Under the pieces are notes generated by a model that made no database searches, was not told where the DNA came from, and was given only the letters and a program-made list of their open reading frames with translations. Shown here piece by piece: positions 12,261 to 23,485 of a DNA stretch of 64,000 nt (positions are counted from its first letter, which is position 1; each line of letters opens with the position of its first letter). This stretch comes from Margaritifera margaritifera. Lineage: Eukaryota > Mollusca > Bivalvia > Unionida > Margaritiferidae. The stretch covers positions 4,573,501 to 4,637,500 of the forward strand of contig JAQPZY010001665.1 of NCBI GenBank assembly GCA_029931535.1, given 5' to 3'. A program made the position numbers and the translations under genes.

Positions 12261-12696
12261 CCTAAGCGGCGGGGTTCCATTAAACGTTGAAAACGTGATG
12301 TTAAAGTACAAATGACATAGAGTAGTAGGTAAATTTAGAGAATTCGACCATAGTGGAATTTTTAATATTACCATCTTTTTTCGCGAGGGCTTCGCTGACA
12401 CGTAAATAAATAAACAGAAATAATACATCGAGCAATATCCAGAAATTCTAATTCCAGTATTCCCAGGTTACCTACTACTCTAAAATTGCTGGACCACCCA
12501 GACTCGAAGTAATCGGTCAGAAATGAAAAATTACTAGACCAATCAGACTATGAAGACAATTAGCCAACAATAATTGGAATTTTTGTTTTCACGTCATAAA
12601 TTAAGGCACAACACAGCGAGCGAGATCGTAAAGGGAAATAATCTTTTAGTGCGTTACAAGGTACAATTAAATTACGAGTTGCTTCCCTTTAAATAT
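12261..12696. other. Intergenic, no gene recognised
   Basis: No supported feature. Confidence 0.4.
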
Positions 12697-12725
12697 TTGT
12701 GTGTGTGTGTGTGTGTGTGTGTGTG
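12697..12725. repeat. (TG)n microsatellite
   Basis: About 14 TG dinucleotides. Confidence 0.95.
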
Positions 12726-13382
12726 GACCCTCTGTACACCATATGCAGATTTACTTAAACACCGTCAATATTATCTGTGGTATATAATAGATAACGACAA
12801 CACAGAAGGTACATACTACCTTGATTGGTTTTTATAAAGGTTGTCGCTTTAAAATTAACAATAAGTTTGTATGTCAGTTAACATTCGCTGATATAACCAA
12901 ATATGTTGGCACACACATATTGGACTTTCTTGAATGCTCGGAAGAACATTAGCAGTACTTTTAACAAACTGTTGGCAAAGGAAAAACTTTTAACAGGATT
13001 GGAAGGGAAAGTTAGCAACTATTAAAGGCACTAGAACTGTTAAGTGCAAATAGTGGAATAATTTAGGATGGATCTTTTTACAAAGTACCATTGGTGAAAC
13101 AGTCTCGAAGGTCACTTTGACCTATTTCTAATTCTTGCTTTATTTACAACAAAAGTAACAACTAGCGCATATCGGTTATTTATTCTCTTTTTGATTTTTC
13201 AGCCATCGAAAATATGCCGAATATAATTAAACAATGATGAATTTTTAGAAGAACTCTCATCAAGCACATTTGTAATGATTGAAATTAAAGTGTTTTTTAT
13301 TTAATGTTATGTGATTTGCTTTATTTTGCGGATCGTGTCCCATACTTTCTTTATAGACGAATGGAACTCAGATAATAGAGTG
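12726..13382. other. Intergenic, no gene recognised
   Basis: No supported feature. Confidence 0.4.

Positions 13383-13458
<76 letters not shown>
13383..13458. repeat. (TA)n microsatellite
   Basis: Pure TA run of about 75 bp. Confidence 0.97.
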
Positions 13459-13460
<2 letters not shown>

Positions 13461-14325
13461 GCGCTGAGGGTCACGGTGCTCATTAAGATGTCGAATGAAT
13501 GAATGAACGGAAAACTGATATATTAATTCAAAGTCTGGATAATAGATCATGTCCTGTATATATATTAGGAATGTTTAGATATAAGCTTAGTTTGAAAATT
13601 CGAATAATCGAAGTTTGAGTATTCGAGGCTAGTCTGCAGGTTTGGCATTTCTTTATTAATGGTTATGGTATCTTAATTTCTTATCCTGCACTACTCTATA
13701 ATATAGTCAGAAGTCTTGTTTTCAATAGTCAGGATCAAAAACGTCTAAATATATAGCATACTCTAGTAAAATAAGCAAATATAGGCCAGTACTCGAATTG
13801 TGGCCTGTTTTACGACACTTAATTGGAGGCAATTATTAATTAATTCATTACTTGTTAATACATCCGTTTCATATAAATCATGATGCAAACAACGAGGACC
13901 ACAAACCAAATATAGAGCTGTATATTAGATGTGGGACATTTACCTTGACTCAAACGGAAATAAGGAAAATGGTCTGCATTGATGTATTGTTTAGATATGT
14001 ATTGACAATGTTAACAGAGAGACCGTCGTCTACATGAGATTATTATCACAGCACTTAAATCTTTTTCTCTCTGTCTCTCAGAGCCACTTTAATGAAAACA
14101 CACAGAAGCATACGCTAATACATTGAATAATCTTTTAAAGGAAATTATTTAAATTAGATACAAACATATATGTTCCTATTCATTCCCATTCCGATTTATA
14201 GTCGATATCCCCGTAAATAAACCGATGAGGACACTTAACAGGTTCTAGGTATAAAACGGTACAATAACTTCCATAAATAAGTGCTCGCAATAATAAGATA
14301 AATAACTTAACACTCAAGTATTCAG
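13459..14325. other. Intergenic, no gene recognised
   Basis: Unique AT-rich sequence. No supported feature. Confidence 0.4.
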
Positions 14326-14327
14326 TT

Positions 14328-14413
<86 letters not shown>
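14326..14413. repeat. Compound (CA)n-(TA)n microsatellite
   Basis: About 12 CA units run directly into about 30 TA units. Confidence 0.96.
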
Positions 14414-14416
<3 letters not shown>

Positions 14417-14744
14417 TAGCTTGATCTCAGCGGCTTTTCAATATTCACCATTAATCACATGATCATCATTTTATTTTCCTTTTCTGTCAAACTTCCTCTG
14501 ACATTAGTGTTTCATGACACTCGTCCTAAGCACACTTCATCATCATCATTATTATTATTATTAGTAGTAGTATTGAATGTTATTGAATGTTTTATCCTTT
14601 TCTATTTTTCTTCTATGCATCCCTATTAGAAGAATTTGCTTTTCTAGCTTTCTCTGTGCAGAATATTTTATTAGGGATATTATTCAAGGAATAGATATTT
14701 CACCTAATCTGGTCACACACTAATATGCCATTCGGAGAACCCAT

Positions 14745-15030
14745 GTTGTTTATGCAAGACAAAAATAAGCCTCACATGTATGTCGGGGCAGTAATTTACA
14801 GAAAAATCATGCATTTTGTTCGCCAGAAATCTCTCGCAAAAGAGAAACCGCAATCTATTCTGACCACCTCGGCTATTTCTACAATTGGATTGACCATAGG
14901 GTTGACCGAGAAACTACGAATGGAAAAATAGTTCGATGCCATTGGCAATTTTTCGGTCAATCCTTGTCTCTTAAATACCCGAAGTAGTCCGAATGACAGT
15001 TATCGGTATACATTCAAGGTATTAACTGCA
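14745..15030. repeat. Dispersed palindromic repeat, copy 2
   Basis: The palindrome proper spans 14857-14994. The outer arm GACCACCTCGGCTATTTCT pairs with AATACCCGAAGTAGTCC near the other end. The inner arm GGTTGACCGAGAAACTACGAA pairs with TTGGCAATTTTTCGGTCAA. The left flank (TATGTCGGGGCAGTAATTTA, CGCCAGAAATCTCTCGCAAA) matches the left flank of the copy near 4.8 kb, so the mobilised unit is longer than the palindrome. Confidence 0.7.
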
Positions 15031-15202
15031 GAATTGACCTTGAAGTTGACAAAGTCGGCGAAGCGGATTTTTCGTCTCCGCGTCCTTCCTTTGATTTATA
15101 CCATTTCGTGCTTATCTTTCGTACTCGCCAGTGTGTGCCACTTTTTTCAACACTCTGTGTGTTTTCATTTTAATTTTGATTATTTTAAAAATAGATTTTC
15201 GT

Positions 15203-15204
<2 letters not shown>

Positions 15205-15280
<76 letters not shown>
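15205..15280. repeat. (TA)n microsatellite
   Basis: Pure TA run of about 75 bp. Confidence 0.97.
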
Positions 15281-15281
<1 letters not shown>

Positions 15282-15469
15282 AGCGCATTCTTGTGGAAGT
15301 TTATTTTTCATATGTTCTGTTTCTTGTTTCTAGAATAGTTCTTGTGCAAATCTCATCATGTACATATTTTTCTAATATTATTTCTGGATTTTGTGTTAAG
15401 TGTTTTGTTCTTGTAATTGTCCCCTTTGTTTCTCCTGAGAAAGGGTTCACCTAACCCGATAAGTTCTCG

Positions 15470-15492
15470 CGCTGTGTGTGTGTGTGTGTGTT

Positions 15493-15560
<68 letters not shown>

Positions 15561-15610
15561 TAAATATACATACATACATACATACATACATACATACATA
15601 CATACATACA
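15470..15610. repeat. Compound (TG)n-(TA)n-(CATA)n microsatellite
   Basis: Three abutting arrays: TG about 15474-15491, TA about 15496-15555, and CATA about 15568-15610. Confidence 0.95.
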
Positions 15611-16186
15611 ATTCTCTAACCTGTATGATATTACTATTTTTCTATATTTAATTTCACTTCATATTATCACGCAACTTCCTAAATAGTATCCGGGAAGAAC
15701 ACTTTCTGCTCTGTCTAGTGTATACCAGTAACTATCTATATTAACTTCTATATGCTTCGATTTCTGTCAGAGAAATCCGGAGCGACTGTGTTTTAGACGA
15801 CAGTTAATTACTGAGTCGCCATCCCAGTGTGTCTGCTTCGAAGAAATGCCTATGTCCACGAATATGCTCCATCCTTTTATTGGTGATGTACGAATAGTCG
15901 AGAGGGTTGGTGCGTGCAGGCAAGGCGATTGGTGCCGTAACCCGCGGACACGGGCTCGATTCTCAGAAGTAGACGAAATAAAATTCTCTAACCTATATGA
16001 TAATATTATTTATCAATATATAATTTCATTTTATATTATCACGCATCCTCCTATAGTATCAAGGAATAGAACTTTCTGCTCTGTTTGGTGTATATTTGTA
16101 GCTATCAATATTAACTTCTATATGCCTCGATTTATGTCAGGGAAATCCGGAGTAACTGTGCATTTAGATGAGAGTTAATCACTGCG
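15611..16186. repeat. Direct duplication of ~205 bp around a tRNA-like segment
   Basis: Copy 1 (15611-15816) and copy 2 (15983-16186) share, in order, ATTCTCTAACCT, TATTATCACGCA, AACACTTTCTGCTCTGT, ATTAACTTCTATATGC, AGAAATCCGGAG and GTTAAT-ACTG, with substitutions and small indels. They are separated by about 165 bp. This holds a tRNA-promoter-like stretch (about 15895-15965: an A-box-like AGTCGAGAGGGTTGG and a B-box-like GGGCTCGATTC). The arrangement suggests a SINE-type insertion next to a duplication, or a dimeric repeat. Confidence 0.55.
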
Positions 16187-16708
16187 TTCGGCTAAAAGCG
16201 TATAAAAGACAATGTATCCGAACACATCTGTTTCCGAGAGATTTTCGTTTTGCCAGATGCTTAAGTATATAACAGACGATGTTTTTGATTCGCTATCTCG
16301 ACCGCGCATGTGCTTATTGGACCCACGATTTTTGTATCCTGACCCCTTTTACTCCCAATTTCAAACTTACCCTACTTTTTGCAAAGGTTCATCTGTCCGT
16401 GTGCAGTTTGGACTGGTCTAAAATCCGGACACAATCTCCAGTTCCGAAGCCGGTAATTTTCGGCATGAAAAAATATGGTCTCCGAAATTATGTTTTTTCC
16501 GCTGTATTTATTAAAGTGAGTACAAAGTCCACATTATTTGGCATCATTTGATATCATTGTAGAGCTACATCTTTCTCCTTTTCTGTAATATCACCCGCAT
16601 TGGTGCATCGTGACTGATAATGACGTCACAAAGCTCGAAACTAGGGTACTACCTCATGACGCATAAAAGTGGCACACGGGGATAGTGAGTTAAAAAAAAA
16701 GTATCTCT
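16187..16708. other. Intergenic, repeat-like, no gene recognised
   Basis: Short open frames in two registers overlap here (about 16212-16551), but neither has a recognisable domain or splice context. A TGACGTCA palindrome lies at about 16620. This may be flanking or terminal sequence of the integrase-bearing relic that follows. Confidence 0.4.
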
Positions 16709-17112
16709 GTAATCAAAAGGTTTGACAGGACTTTAAAGACAAGAATGTGGAAGTATTTTACATAAAATGAAACCACAAAATGGCTTGTCGTTTGACCAAA
16801 AGCTATTTCAATAATACTCAACACAGATCAATAGACATGACCCCGGTTGAAGCAGGAAAGAAAGAAAACAGAAAAGTATGGAACAAACTATTCGGTTACC
16901 TGACAAGAGATTTAAAATAGGCGAAACAGTTATAATTTAGAAACACAAGACAATATTTGCAATGGGCTACCTTCCTAACTTAACCGAGGAAGTATTTAAA
17001 ATCAAACAAGTATTTTTAGGTCATCCTGCTTTTTACAAGCTTAAAGATTTGCAGGTAGAGGAACAAGAGTTACCTATATACGACAAACAAGAGGATATAT
17101 ACGAAGTTGCCA
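16709..17112 (+). pseudogene. Polinton/Maverick-type integrase, C-terminal relic
   Basis: Reading along the plus strand with frame changes gives consecutive pieces of a retroviral-type integrase of the Polinton/Maverick group. These are RFDRTLKTRMWKYFT (core-domain end, 16718 on), then YFNNTQHRSIDMTPVEAGKK and KVWNKLF, then a KIGETV-like piece, then MGYLPNLTEEVFKIKQVF, YKLKDL and a glutamate-rich end. The order is as in the family: end of the catalytic core, then a small beta-barrel DNA-binding region. The upstream catalytic core is missing. At least two stops and two frame changes make it non-functional. The text ends abruptly at about 17112, where GC-richer LINE DNA begins. Family assignment rests on recalled motif order, not on a search. 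Confidence 0.65.
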
Positions 17113-17738
17113 TGCGCTGTCCACGCAGCTCTTGCCATCTGCCTTCACAGCTGGGGATGAGCATATCTGCTCGGCCGCCTGATCCACCAGAAGGGACTTT
17201 CCAGAGGGAGCCAGGTGTAGCTGTCCACTCAGTATCAACAGTCACAGGTAGTACCGGCTACTGCTCAGGTGAAGTAGGAACTTATGTCCATCCACTGCAT
17301 CAGGACGTATCTCCAGACGTCCCGACATTGTCGTGCAACTGGATTCAGACATACCTGGACGAGAGGGTGAGGGCAACTCTGCGCAACTTTCCCTCTCTTA
17401 AATCCAACTCACGCAGAAGTCGTGACACTATTCCCCTCCCCCCACCAGATACCTTCAAGTCCTGTGGCGATGGACGAGCGGCAAAGCAGCTGGTGTCGAT
17501 ACAATGGGAGCTGTAGCTGCAGACCTGCACACAGGCGGCTCAGGGCAGCAGTGGAACTTGGCAGCCCTCTGGGTGACTGAGAAGCCCTTTGTAGGATCAC
17601 ACTGCTCACCTCAATAGCATGATGAAGGAGCCAGAAAAAGTGCCATAAACATAGCCTGCTTCACCTTATCCCTGGTCAGCAACCCGCGGCTGACGGGGAT
17701 CCCACCTTAGCAGTCGAAAACCTAACAAGAAGACAAAG

Positions 17739-18360
17739 GTGAAGCAATTCACCATCGGTGCCTGGAACGTACGCACACTGATGGACAGTACATCAGCAAA
17801 TAGGTCAGAGAGAAGAACAGCTCTACTTGGTGGAGAACTGGCTAGCTTCAGCATCCAGATAGCAGCCCTGGGTGAAACTCACCTAGCTGAGGAAGGACAA
17901 CTCACCGAAGTAGGAGCCTGCTTCACCTTCTTCTAGAGTGACCGAAGTAAAGAAGAGCGACGTGAAGCTGGTGATGGGTTTGACATCAAATCGCAGCTCG
18001 CTAGCAAGCTCCCAAATCTCCCAAATGGCGTGAATGACAGACTAATGCAAATGAGACTCCCACTGTCTGGAAAAGACGTGCAACTCTCTTATTGCAGAAG
18101 TATCAAAGGCAGACAAGGTCATCACCCTTGTTGACGTCAATGCTAGAGTCGGCACACATCTCCAGACATGGCCAGATGTCATTGGCAAAAAATAGGATTT
18201 GGCAAATGCAAAACAATGGACTCCTACTGAGAAAATGCACTGAACATGACCTCCTAATCACCAAGATAGAATTTCGCCTGTCAAACAGACACACGCTCCA
18301 TGCACTGTCATTTTAATGACTACGTCACCGTCAGGAGAAGAGACATGTAGGATGTCCGAG
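17739..18360 (+). pseudogene. LINE apurinic-type endonuclease relic
   Basis: The frame opens with KQFTIGAWNVRTLMDS, the usual start of an APE-like LINE endonuclease (the WNVRTL motif). It continues RRTALLGGELASF and IAALGETHLAEEGQLTEVG, where the Glu of the ALGETH stretch corresponds to the conserved catalytic ET(R/H) motif. After a stop at 17936 the expected continuation (KEERREAGDGFDIKSQLAS, NDRLMQMRLPLSGKD) is found in another frame, then decays further with frame changes up to about 18360. The enzyme would nick target DNA for target-primed reverse transcription. This copy is clearly inactive. Confidence 0.8.
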
Positions 18361-19938
18361 TGACGAAGGCCATGAGAAGTACAGAATGCTAGACTGGCCA
18401 CAGGCTCATAGTATCCAAGTTCAATATCTATATTCAGCCTATCAGTCGACCACAAGGCATAAAAAAGTGCCCACACAGCTTAATGTCGCCAAATTGAAAC
18501 AGCAGAATGTGAAACATTCATTTCTCGAAGAACTGTGCAGCCAACTGGATACAATCGATACAAACTCCGAGAATGTCGAGGAAAACTGGGCATCCTTAAG
18601 AGACTCTGTGTACTCAACTGCATCCAAAACCCTCGGTCCTCACCACAGGTAAACATCAAAATTGATTAGACAAGAACAATACTGCCCATACAGAAACTTC
18701 TGAATGAGAAACATCAGCTACAGAAGGTCTATTTTAGAAGACAGCACTTCATCATCTAAGAAGGCAGCCTTCAACAACATCAAGAAGACAGTCCAATGCA
18801 AACTCAGAGCTTTGCGCAGAGCAACAATGCAGATGAGATTCAGTCCTACGCAGTAAGGAATGACATTAAAACCTCTATGATACTTTGAAGACAATCTACG
18901 GGCAACAGTCATCAGAAACATCTCCAATATTGAATTCTGACAGCGCCACGCTGCTCACTGACAAGTAATATATACTTTAAAGATGGGCAGAACAACATCC
19001 TCAATCAACATTCATCTATCATGGAGGAGGCAATTGATCGACTGTTCCAAGTGGAAATCAACATATCACTTTCTGATCCTCCAGAGCCGACTGAAACTGT
19101 GAAAGCAATCGACCTGCTGTCAAATGGCAAAGCACCTGAAGCAGATGCTATACCAGCAGAAGTCTACAAAGCAGGAGGCTCGCACATGGCACAGAAACTG
19201 ACTGAACTCTTCCAGTCAATGTGGGCCCGGGGAACTATACCCCAGGAGTACAAGGATACATCCCTCGTACACTTGTACAAGCGGAAAGGCAACAGATAAT
19301 CCTGCGACAACCATAGGGGCATCTCCTTGCTGTCAATAGCCGGCAAAATCTTTGCCAGAATTCTGCTGAATCGTCTGGTGCATAACATCGATCAAGGGCT
19401 CCTACCAGAGAGTCAGTGTGGCTTCAGGAAAGGACGATGGACTACAGACGTGGTGTTCGCAGCTCGTCAACTCCAGAAGAAATGCCAGGAACAGAACTCC
19501 AACCTGTAAACGACATTCATCCAACTGAGAAAAACCTTTGACACAGTCAGCCGTGGGGGCCTATGGAAGATCGTGGTAAAATTTGGCTGCCCAGAGAAAT
19601 TCATCGTGATTTTTCGGCAATTACATGATGGCATGCTCGTTCGTGTTGTAGATGACGGTGAGTCATCTGAACCATTCCTAGTCACCAATGGAGTCAAGTA
19701 AGGCCGCGTGTTGGCCCAAACGTTCTTCAGTATAAAGTTCTCTGCCATGCTTACTGATGCCTTCTGTGACCATGGCACTGGGGTTGACATCGGACACCAC
19801 ACTGACGGCAAGCTCTTCAATCTGAGAAGACTACAGGTGAACACGAAGTCACAGGAAGTGACTGTTCGTGATCTACTTGCTGACGACTGTTCCCTAAATG
19901 CCAAATCTAAGTCTGACATGAGATACATTCGGTTGTAA
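18361..19938 (+). pseudogene. LINE reverse transcriptase relic
   Basis: From 18386 a linker region reads through several frames. From 19021 typical RT text appears: KAIDLLSNGKAPEADAIPAE (RT domain 1), IPQEYKDTSLVHLYKRKGN, then after a stop NHRGISLLSIAGKIFARILL, LPESQCGFRKGRWTTD, a TFIQLRKTFDTVSR block (normally containing the first catalytic Asp), FLVTNGVK, and LLADDCSLNAKS, corresponding to the catalytic (F/Y)ADD box. At least three in-frame stops (19299, 19509, 19701) and the loss of everything after the ADD box make it a pseudogene. Substitution of the aspartate-bearing KAFD motif by KTFD is also visible. Confidence 0.85.
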
Positions 19939-21689
19939 AATGGTACGAATGTAACAAAGAAACAACTTATGGAGGAAAATGGAAAAGCGAAATACAAAAT
20001 GCCAGCGATAATCTAGATTAATGTGGTGGTGTTGTGTCAAAAATGAAAAGATTAAAGAGAGAAATCAAAAAGGAACTACAGGTAAATTTGGAAAAACAGT
20101 AAATTAACGTTAATGAATTTGTGCAAGAAAAGCCAATTTCACACTATGTTTTGAATCTAAACAATAGAATTAAGATTTTTAAAAAACACTACCAAGTTCA
20201 GCACCTTACGCATGATCTCTAATTCAATTTAATGGTATGTAATGATGATGCGTTCAAATCAAATAAAAATAACATAGATATGAAACAGTTTAATTTGATC
20301 TGCAACAATTTTAAAATTCCACCACACTATCCCTGGAGATATACGAAAGTAGAGAAATAAAGGGAAATTTTTTTTAAAAAAAAATAAACAAAAAACTGAA
20401 TCGATTATGGGTAGGAAAAAAAACACAAACCTGTAGGCCAAGGTTTTGGGGAGTTTACATGTTGTGCTAGCTGCTTACAAACATCATTACAAATATGGAG
20501 CAAGTACTGTTGAATATTGGAGAACATTGTCAGCTGATGAAATGAATTATGCGGCGAACAAATATGAACTACTGGCTGGGCTTACTTCTTGTTCTGCGAA
20601 ACAGCAACCGAATTACAGATGAGGGAATAGCTGGACTGAATCAAAGTATATGGTCGTATGTACTGTATATTTTAGGTGCACATGTTCAAAATAGCATGTG
20701 TTTTACACAGTCTGTTTCAACTGTATCAGACACGGTTAAACGTTATTGGAACCATTAATTATTGGACAGCAAGGTTACGACACAGATGAAAACATTATGG
20801 TAAAATTTCAAAACTAAATAACAGATTCAAAAATAAAATTAGACTCTGCTGTTGGTGGTGCTATCCCCTTATTACTGAATTATATGGCATAGTTGGTACA
20901 ACAACTATTTACAGATATCGTTGTGTTAAGCCCTACAATTATTATCGATGTAGAAATGAACTGGATTCCAAAGGCTTATAAGCAATCTGTCACAATACGA
21001 CGTAACAATTTTGAAGGATGCAAAGGAAGACAGAGTGCATCATATCTCAGAACGCGAGTGTGACTCCGGCACACGTTGTCTCTGACATGATTCGACACTC
21101 ACATTTTCAAATTGCTCCTCCGGTGTACGTTGCTTTGGCACGATGACACGTGGCAATTTTAAAAAACGTCAAAAAACAATATCATTAAATAAGAAATCAT
21201 TTATATTGATACTAATGATTGCATGAGATGTACTTATTTAATTTTTGATATAGTTTATGAGTCTTTGTTCATGCTTTGAGTGTATGGGAAGCACAATTGT
21301 ACTGTGCACTTGTCTTTCGGCGCAATCCTGTTTGTTCCTTTGTTTACAGCTATGATCAACAATGCAATAGCAAAGTCACTAATGCCAAAACAAGTATTAT
21401 GACGTGATCAGCTAGAAAAGGAACAATTTGGCGGCACTCTTAAATAACCAACTTATCAGACAATCAATAATACCAGATATTACTACTGCTACGTTTTTCG
21501 CTAAGTCAAGCAAATTATTGGCAATATTCACTAAACCTTTCTGGATTGTGTCAACAAACTAATAACCGTGGAGTAGGAGAATTAGGACGAAAAGGAGTAA
21601 GAGATGGAGTAGCAGTAGGTGGACTAGAAGGAGTAGTAGGAGGAGTTGGAACAGCGGTGGGAAAAAACCCCACTTTTTACCAAATTTGC
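19939..21689. other. Low-GC region with heavily decayed coding-like text
   Basis: Low-GC DNA resumes after the LINE. Short plus-strand open pieces occur, for example around 20040-20090, 20480-20760 (one 69-codon frame from 20549 has no recognisable domain) and about 20940-21060 (DVEMNWIPKAYKQSVTIRRN). They look like decayed protein-coding text of the same large element that supplied the integrase relic. I cannot name the proteins. A TTTA/A-rich tract lies near 20367-20395. Confidence 0.35.
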
Positions 21690-22355
21690 TATGGACCAAG
21701 CAATTGGTGACATATTCATTGCTGTTGCTGTAGTTAAACCTTTCTCTCTGAATAATCTTTTCAATCTTTCACAATAGGGTAAATTTTCTCTAACATTTTA
21801 ATTAATCCTTTCAATATTTTCTCCTCAGTTTCTCTCCAACCGTGTTAGATGTCCAAAACCTGGGTGTTTATGTTTTCAGCACTTTTCAACTGTTCTTGCA
21901 TTACAGCTATTTCGGGATCTGTTTCTATGGTGGCGGTCTTTTATAACGTTTAAGTCTGTTTTTCACACATTTCAACATCAGATTGTATATATTCTATTTT
22001 TGATTTGACAACTTCCACAGTATTTACATAACCCCTTATTTCTCTTTCCTCTTGTGTACAGAATAATCATGTAACTAATGATGGACGTTCTCCGCTTTGA
22101 GTTCTTCCATTTGTTAGCTTGTTTTATCCTGTTTATTTGTTACGAGCAACTCACTTCCAGTCTGGCCTGCTATATTGCTTGAAGATTAAACAAAAATTGA
22201 TTATCCACTTTCCCTAAAACTGAACTGTCTTACTGTTTTTTTTTTTTTTTTTTTTGTTTTTTTTAAATTTTATTTATTCTTTTTATTTATTGTTTTATTA
22301 TTATTATTATTATTAGTAGTAGTAGTACTAGTAGTATTATTGATATTATTATTAA

Positions 22356-22390
<35 letters not shown>

Positions 22391-22529
22391 TTTTTTATAC
22401 TATTTTTTTAATTTTTTAAAATTTTTAAAATAATTATTATTGTTATTGTTGTTATTATTATTATTATTATTATTTTATTTATTTATACTATTTTATATAT
22501 TTTTTATATTTTTATTTTTTTAATTATTA

Positions 22530-22561
<32 letters not shown>

Positions 22562-22760
22562 TTATGGTTGGTTGTCTCCAAATCGTATTGTAATTCGTTC
22601 ATGCCAGTGTATCATATTATGTCCTCCTTGTACAGGTCAAGAACCTGGCGTGAACGACTAGAATCAATTGATTTGACATCAAAACTTCTGATAGTTTGCT
22701 TTACAAAGCCACTAGCAATATTTACATTATCATGAACTTGTATATGTTGTGTATCTACTA
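21690..22760 (-). pseudogene. Decayed minus-strand coding region, unknown protein
   Basis: On the minus strand a charged, coiled-coil-like text can be followed with stops and frame changes. It includes VHDNVNIASGFVKQTIRSFD (about 22735-22675), then after a (TTA)n expansion EEREIRGYVNTVEVVKSK and IETDPEIAVMQEQLKSAENI (22050-21880), and SPIAWSIANLV near 21700. The coherence over several hundred bases argues for an old gene rather than chance. Its position between the integrase relic and the young LTR element suggests it belonged to the same large transposon. The (TTA)n tract splits it. I do not recognise the protein. Confidence 0.4.
22228..22562. repeat. T-rich and (TTA)n low-complexity tract
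   Basis: A poly-T run (about 22236-22255) is followed by several interrupted ATT/TTA arrays up to about 22560. Confidence 0.93.
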
Positions 22761-22869
22761 TGGAAGAGATAAAGAAATCTCTGGAAGAATGTAACACTTT
22801 GCAACCACAACTGAAACAGTGGTTGGAACAGTTGCAGAGAAATGTGAATAATTAACTCTAAGAAAACGA

Positions 22870-23480
22870 TCAAAACATTTATAAAAGCATAGAAAGATTT
22901 TAATACAAAAATTACTAACGTGATCAACAAGATAACAACTAACACTTATATCATGTCAGAGTTGCAGAAGGCGAATGATTTAATAGAGATAGCAGAAACA
23001 AAAAGAGCAATAAAAATAAAATACATATTAATGAAAGCACGATTATATCTAGGAAAACAGTGATTTATCTATTACAGATTTGAATTAGGAGATTAAACCA
23101 TTAAAAGATGTTACATTTCAGTAGTTTTTCAACAAATTATTTGCTGATGTTGAACAATCAGAAACAGATACAAAAGAACATGTTGCTCGAGAAGTGGTTA
23201 ATAATATCAGTGTGGTACAAGGTATTATTGACGAATTAGACAAAAGATGAATCGTATAAAAAAAAGATTTGCCTGATTTAAAACAAGAGTTTACAACTGA
23301 GACAGAAGCATACAAAAATGAAGTGGATAAAACACTCTTGCATTAAGTGGCAACATTGATACAGTTAAATCCGAAACAAATGAAAACATGGAGACATTCA
23401 AAATTGAACTGAACAAGGAAATGGGCATGAAGAGTGTTGCATTTGTGTTTGAATCGATGAATTAATAAAGGAAATCGATT
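22870..23480 (+). pseudogene. Decayed plus-strand coding text interrupted by the LTR element
   Basis: Plus-strand fragments read MSELQKANDLIEIAETKRAI, DVEQSETDTKEHVAREVVNN, KKDLPDLKQEFTTETEAYKN and NIDTVKSETNENMETFKIEL. They are coiled-coil-like and rich in Glu, Lys and Asp, with stops and frame changes. The text runs to the LTR boundary at 23485 and appears to continue beyond the element at 30095 (IKEYEEKTNVRGWIYIALL), indicating that the retrotransposon inserted inside it. Protein family unknown. Confidence 0.45.
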
Positions 23481-23485
23481 GTAAG
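23481..23485. repeat. Target-site duplication, left copy (GTAAG)
   Basis: The five bases GTAAG immediately precede the 5' LTR and recur exactly after the 3' LTR at 30090-30094. A 5-bp duplication is the usual product of Ty3/gypsy integration. Confidence 0.93.

Larger units (their letters stand above)
17113..19938 (+). mobile_element. Degenerate non-LTR retrotransposon (LINE), 3'-truncated
   Basis: A segment markedly richer in GC than its surroundings begins at about 17113 and ends at about 19938. It holds a leader without clear coding text (about 17113-17738), an APE-type endonuclease relic and a reverse transcriptase relic. The coding text stops just after the RT catalytic region, so the 3' part is missing. 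Surrounding low-GC degenerate coding text resumes on both sides, so this is a secondary insertion into the older integrase-bearing relic. The protein style resembles the RTE-like elements often annotated as craniofacial development protein 2-like. The clade is not certain. No target-site duplication was found. Confidence 0.8.

Noticed and set aside
16962..17516. 184-codon ORF as an intact gene
   Set aside because: Its first ~50 codons are integrase relic and the rest is GC-richer LINE leader. It is a chance fusion across an insertion boundary.
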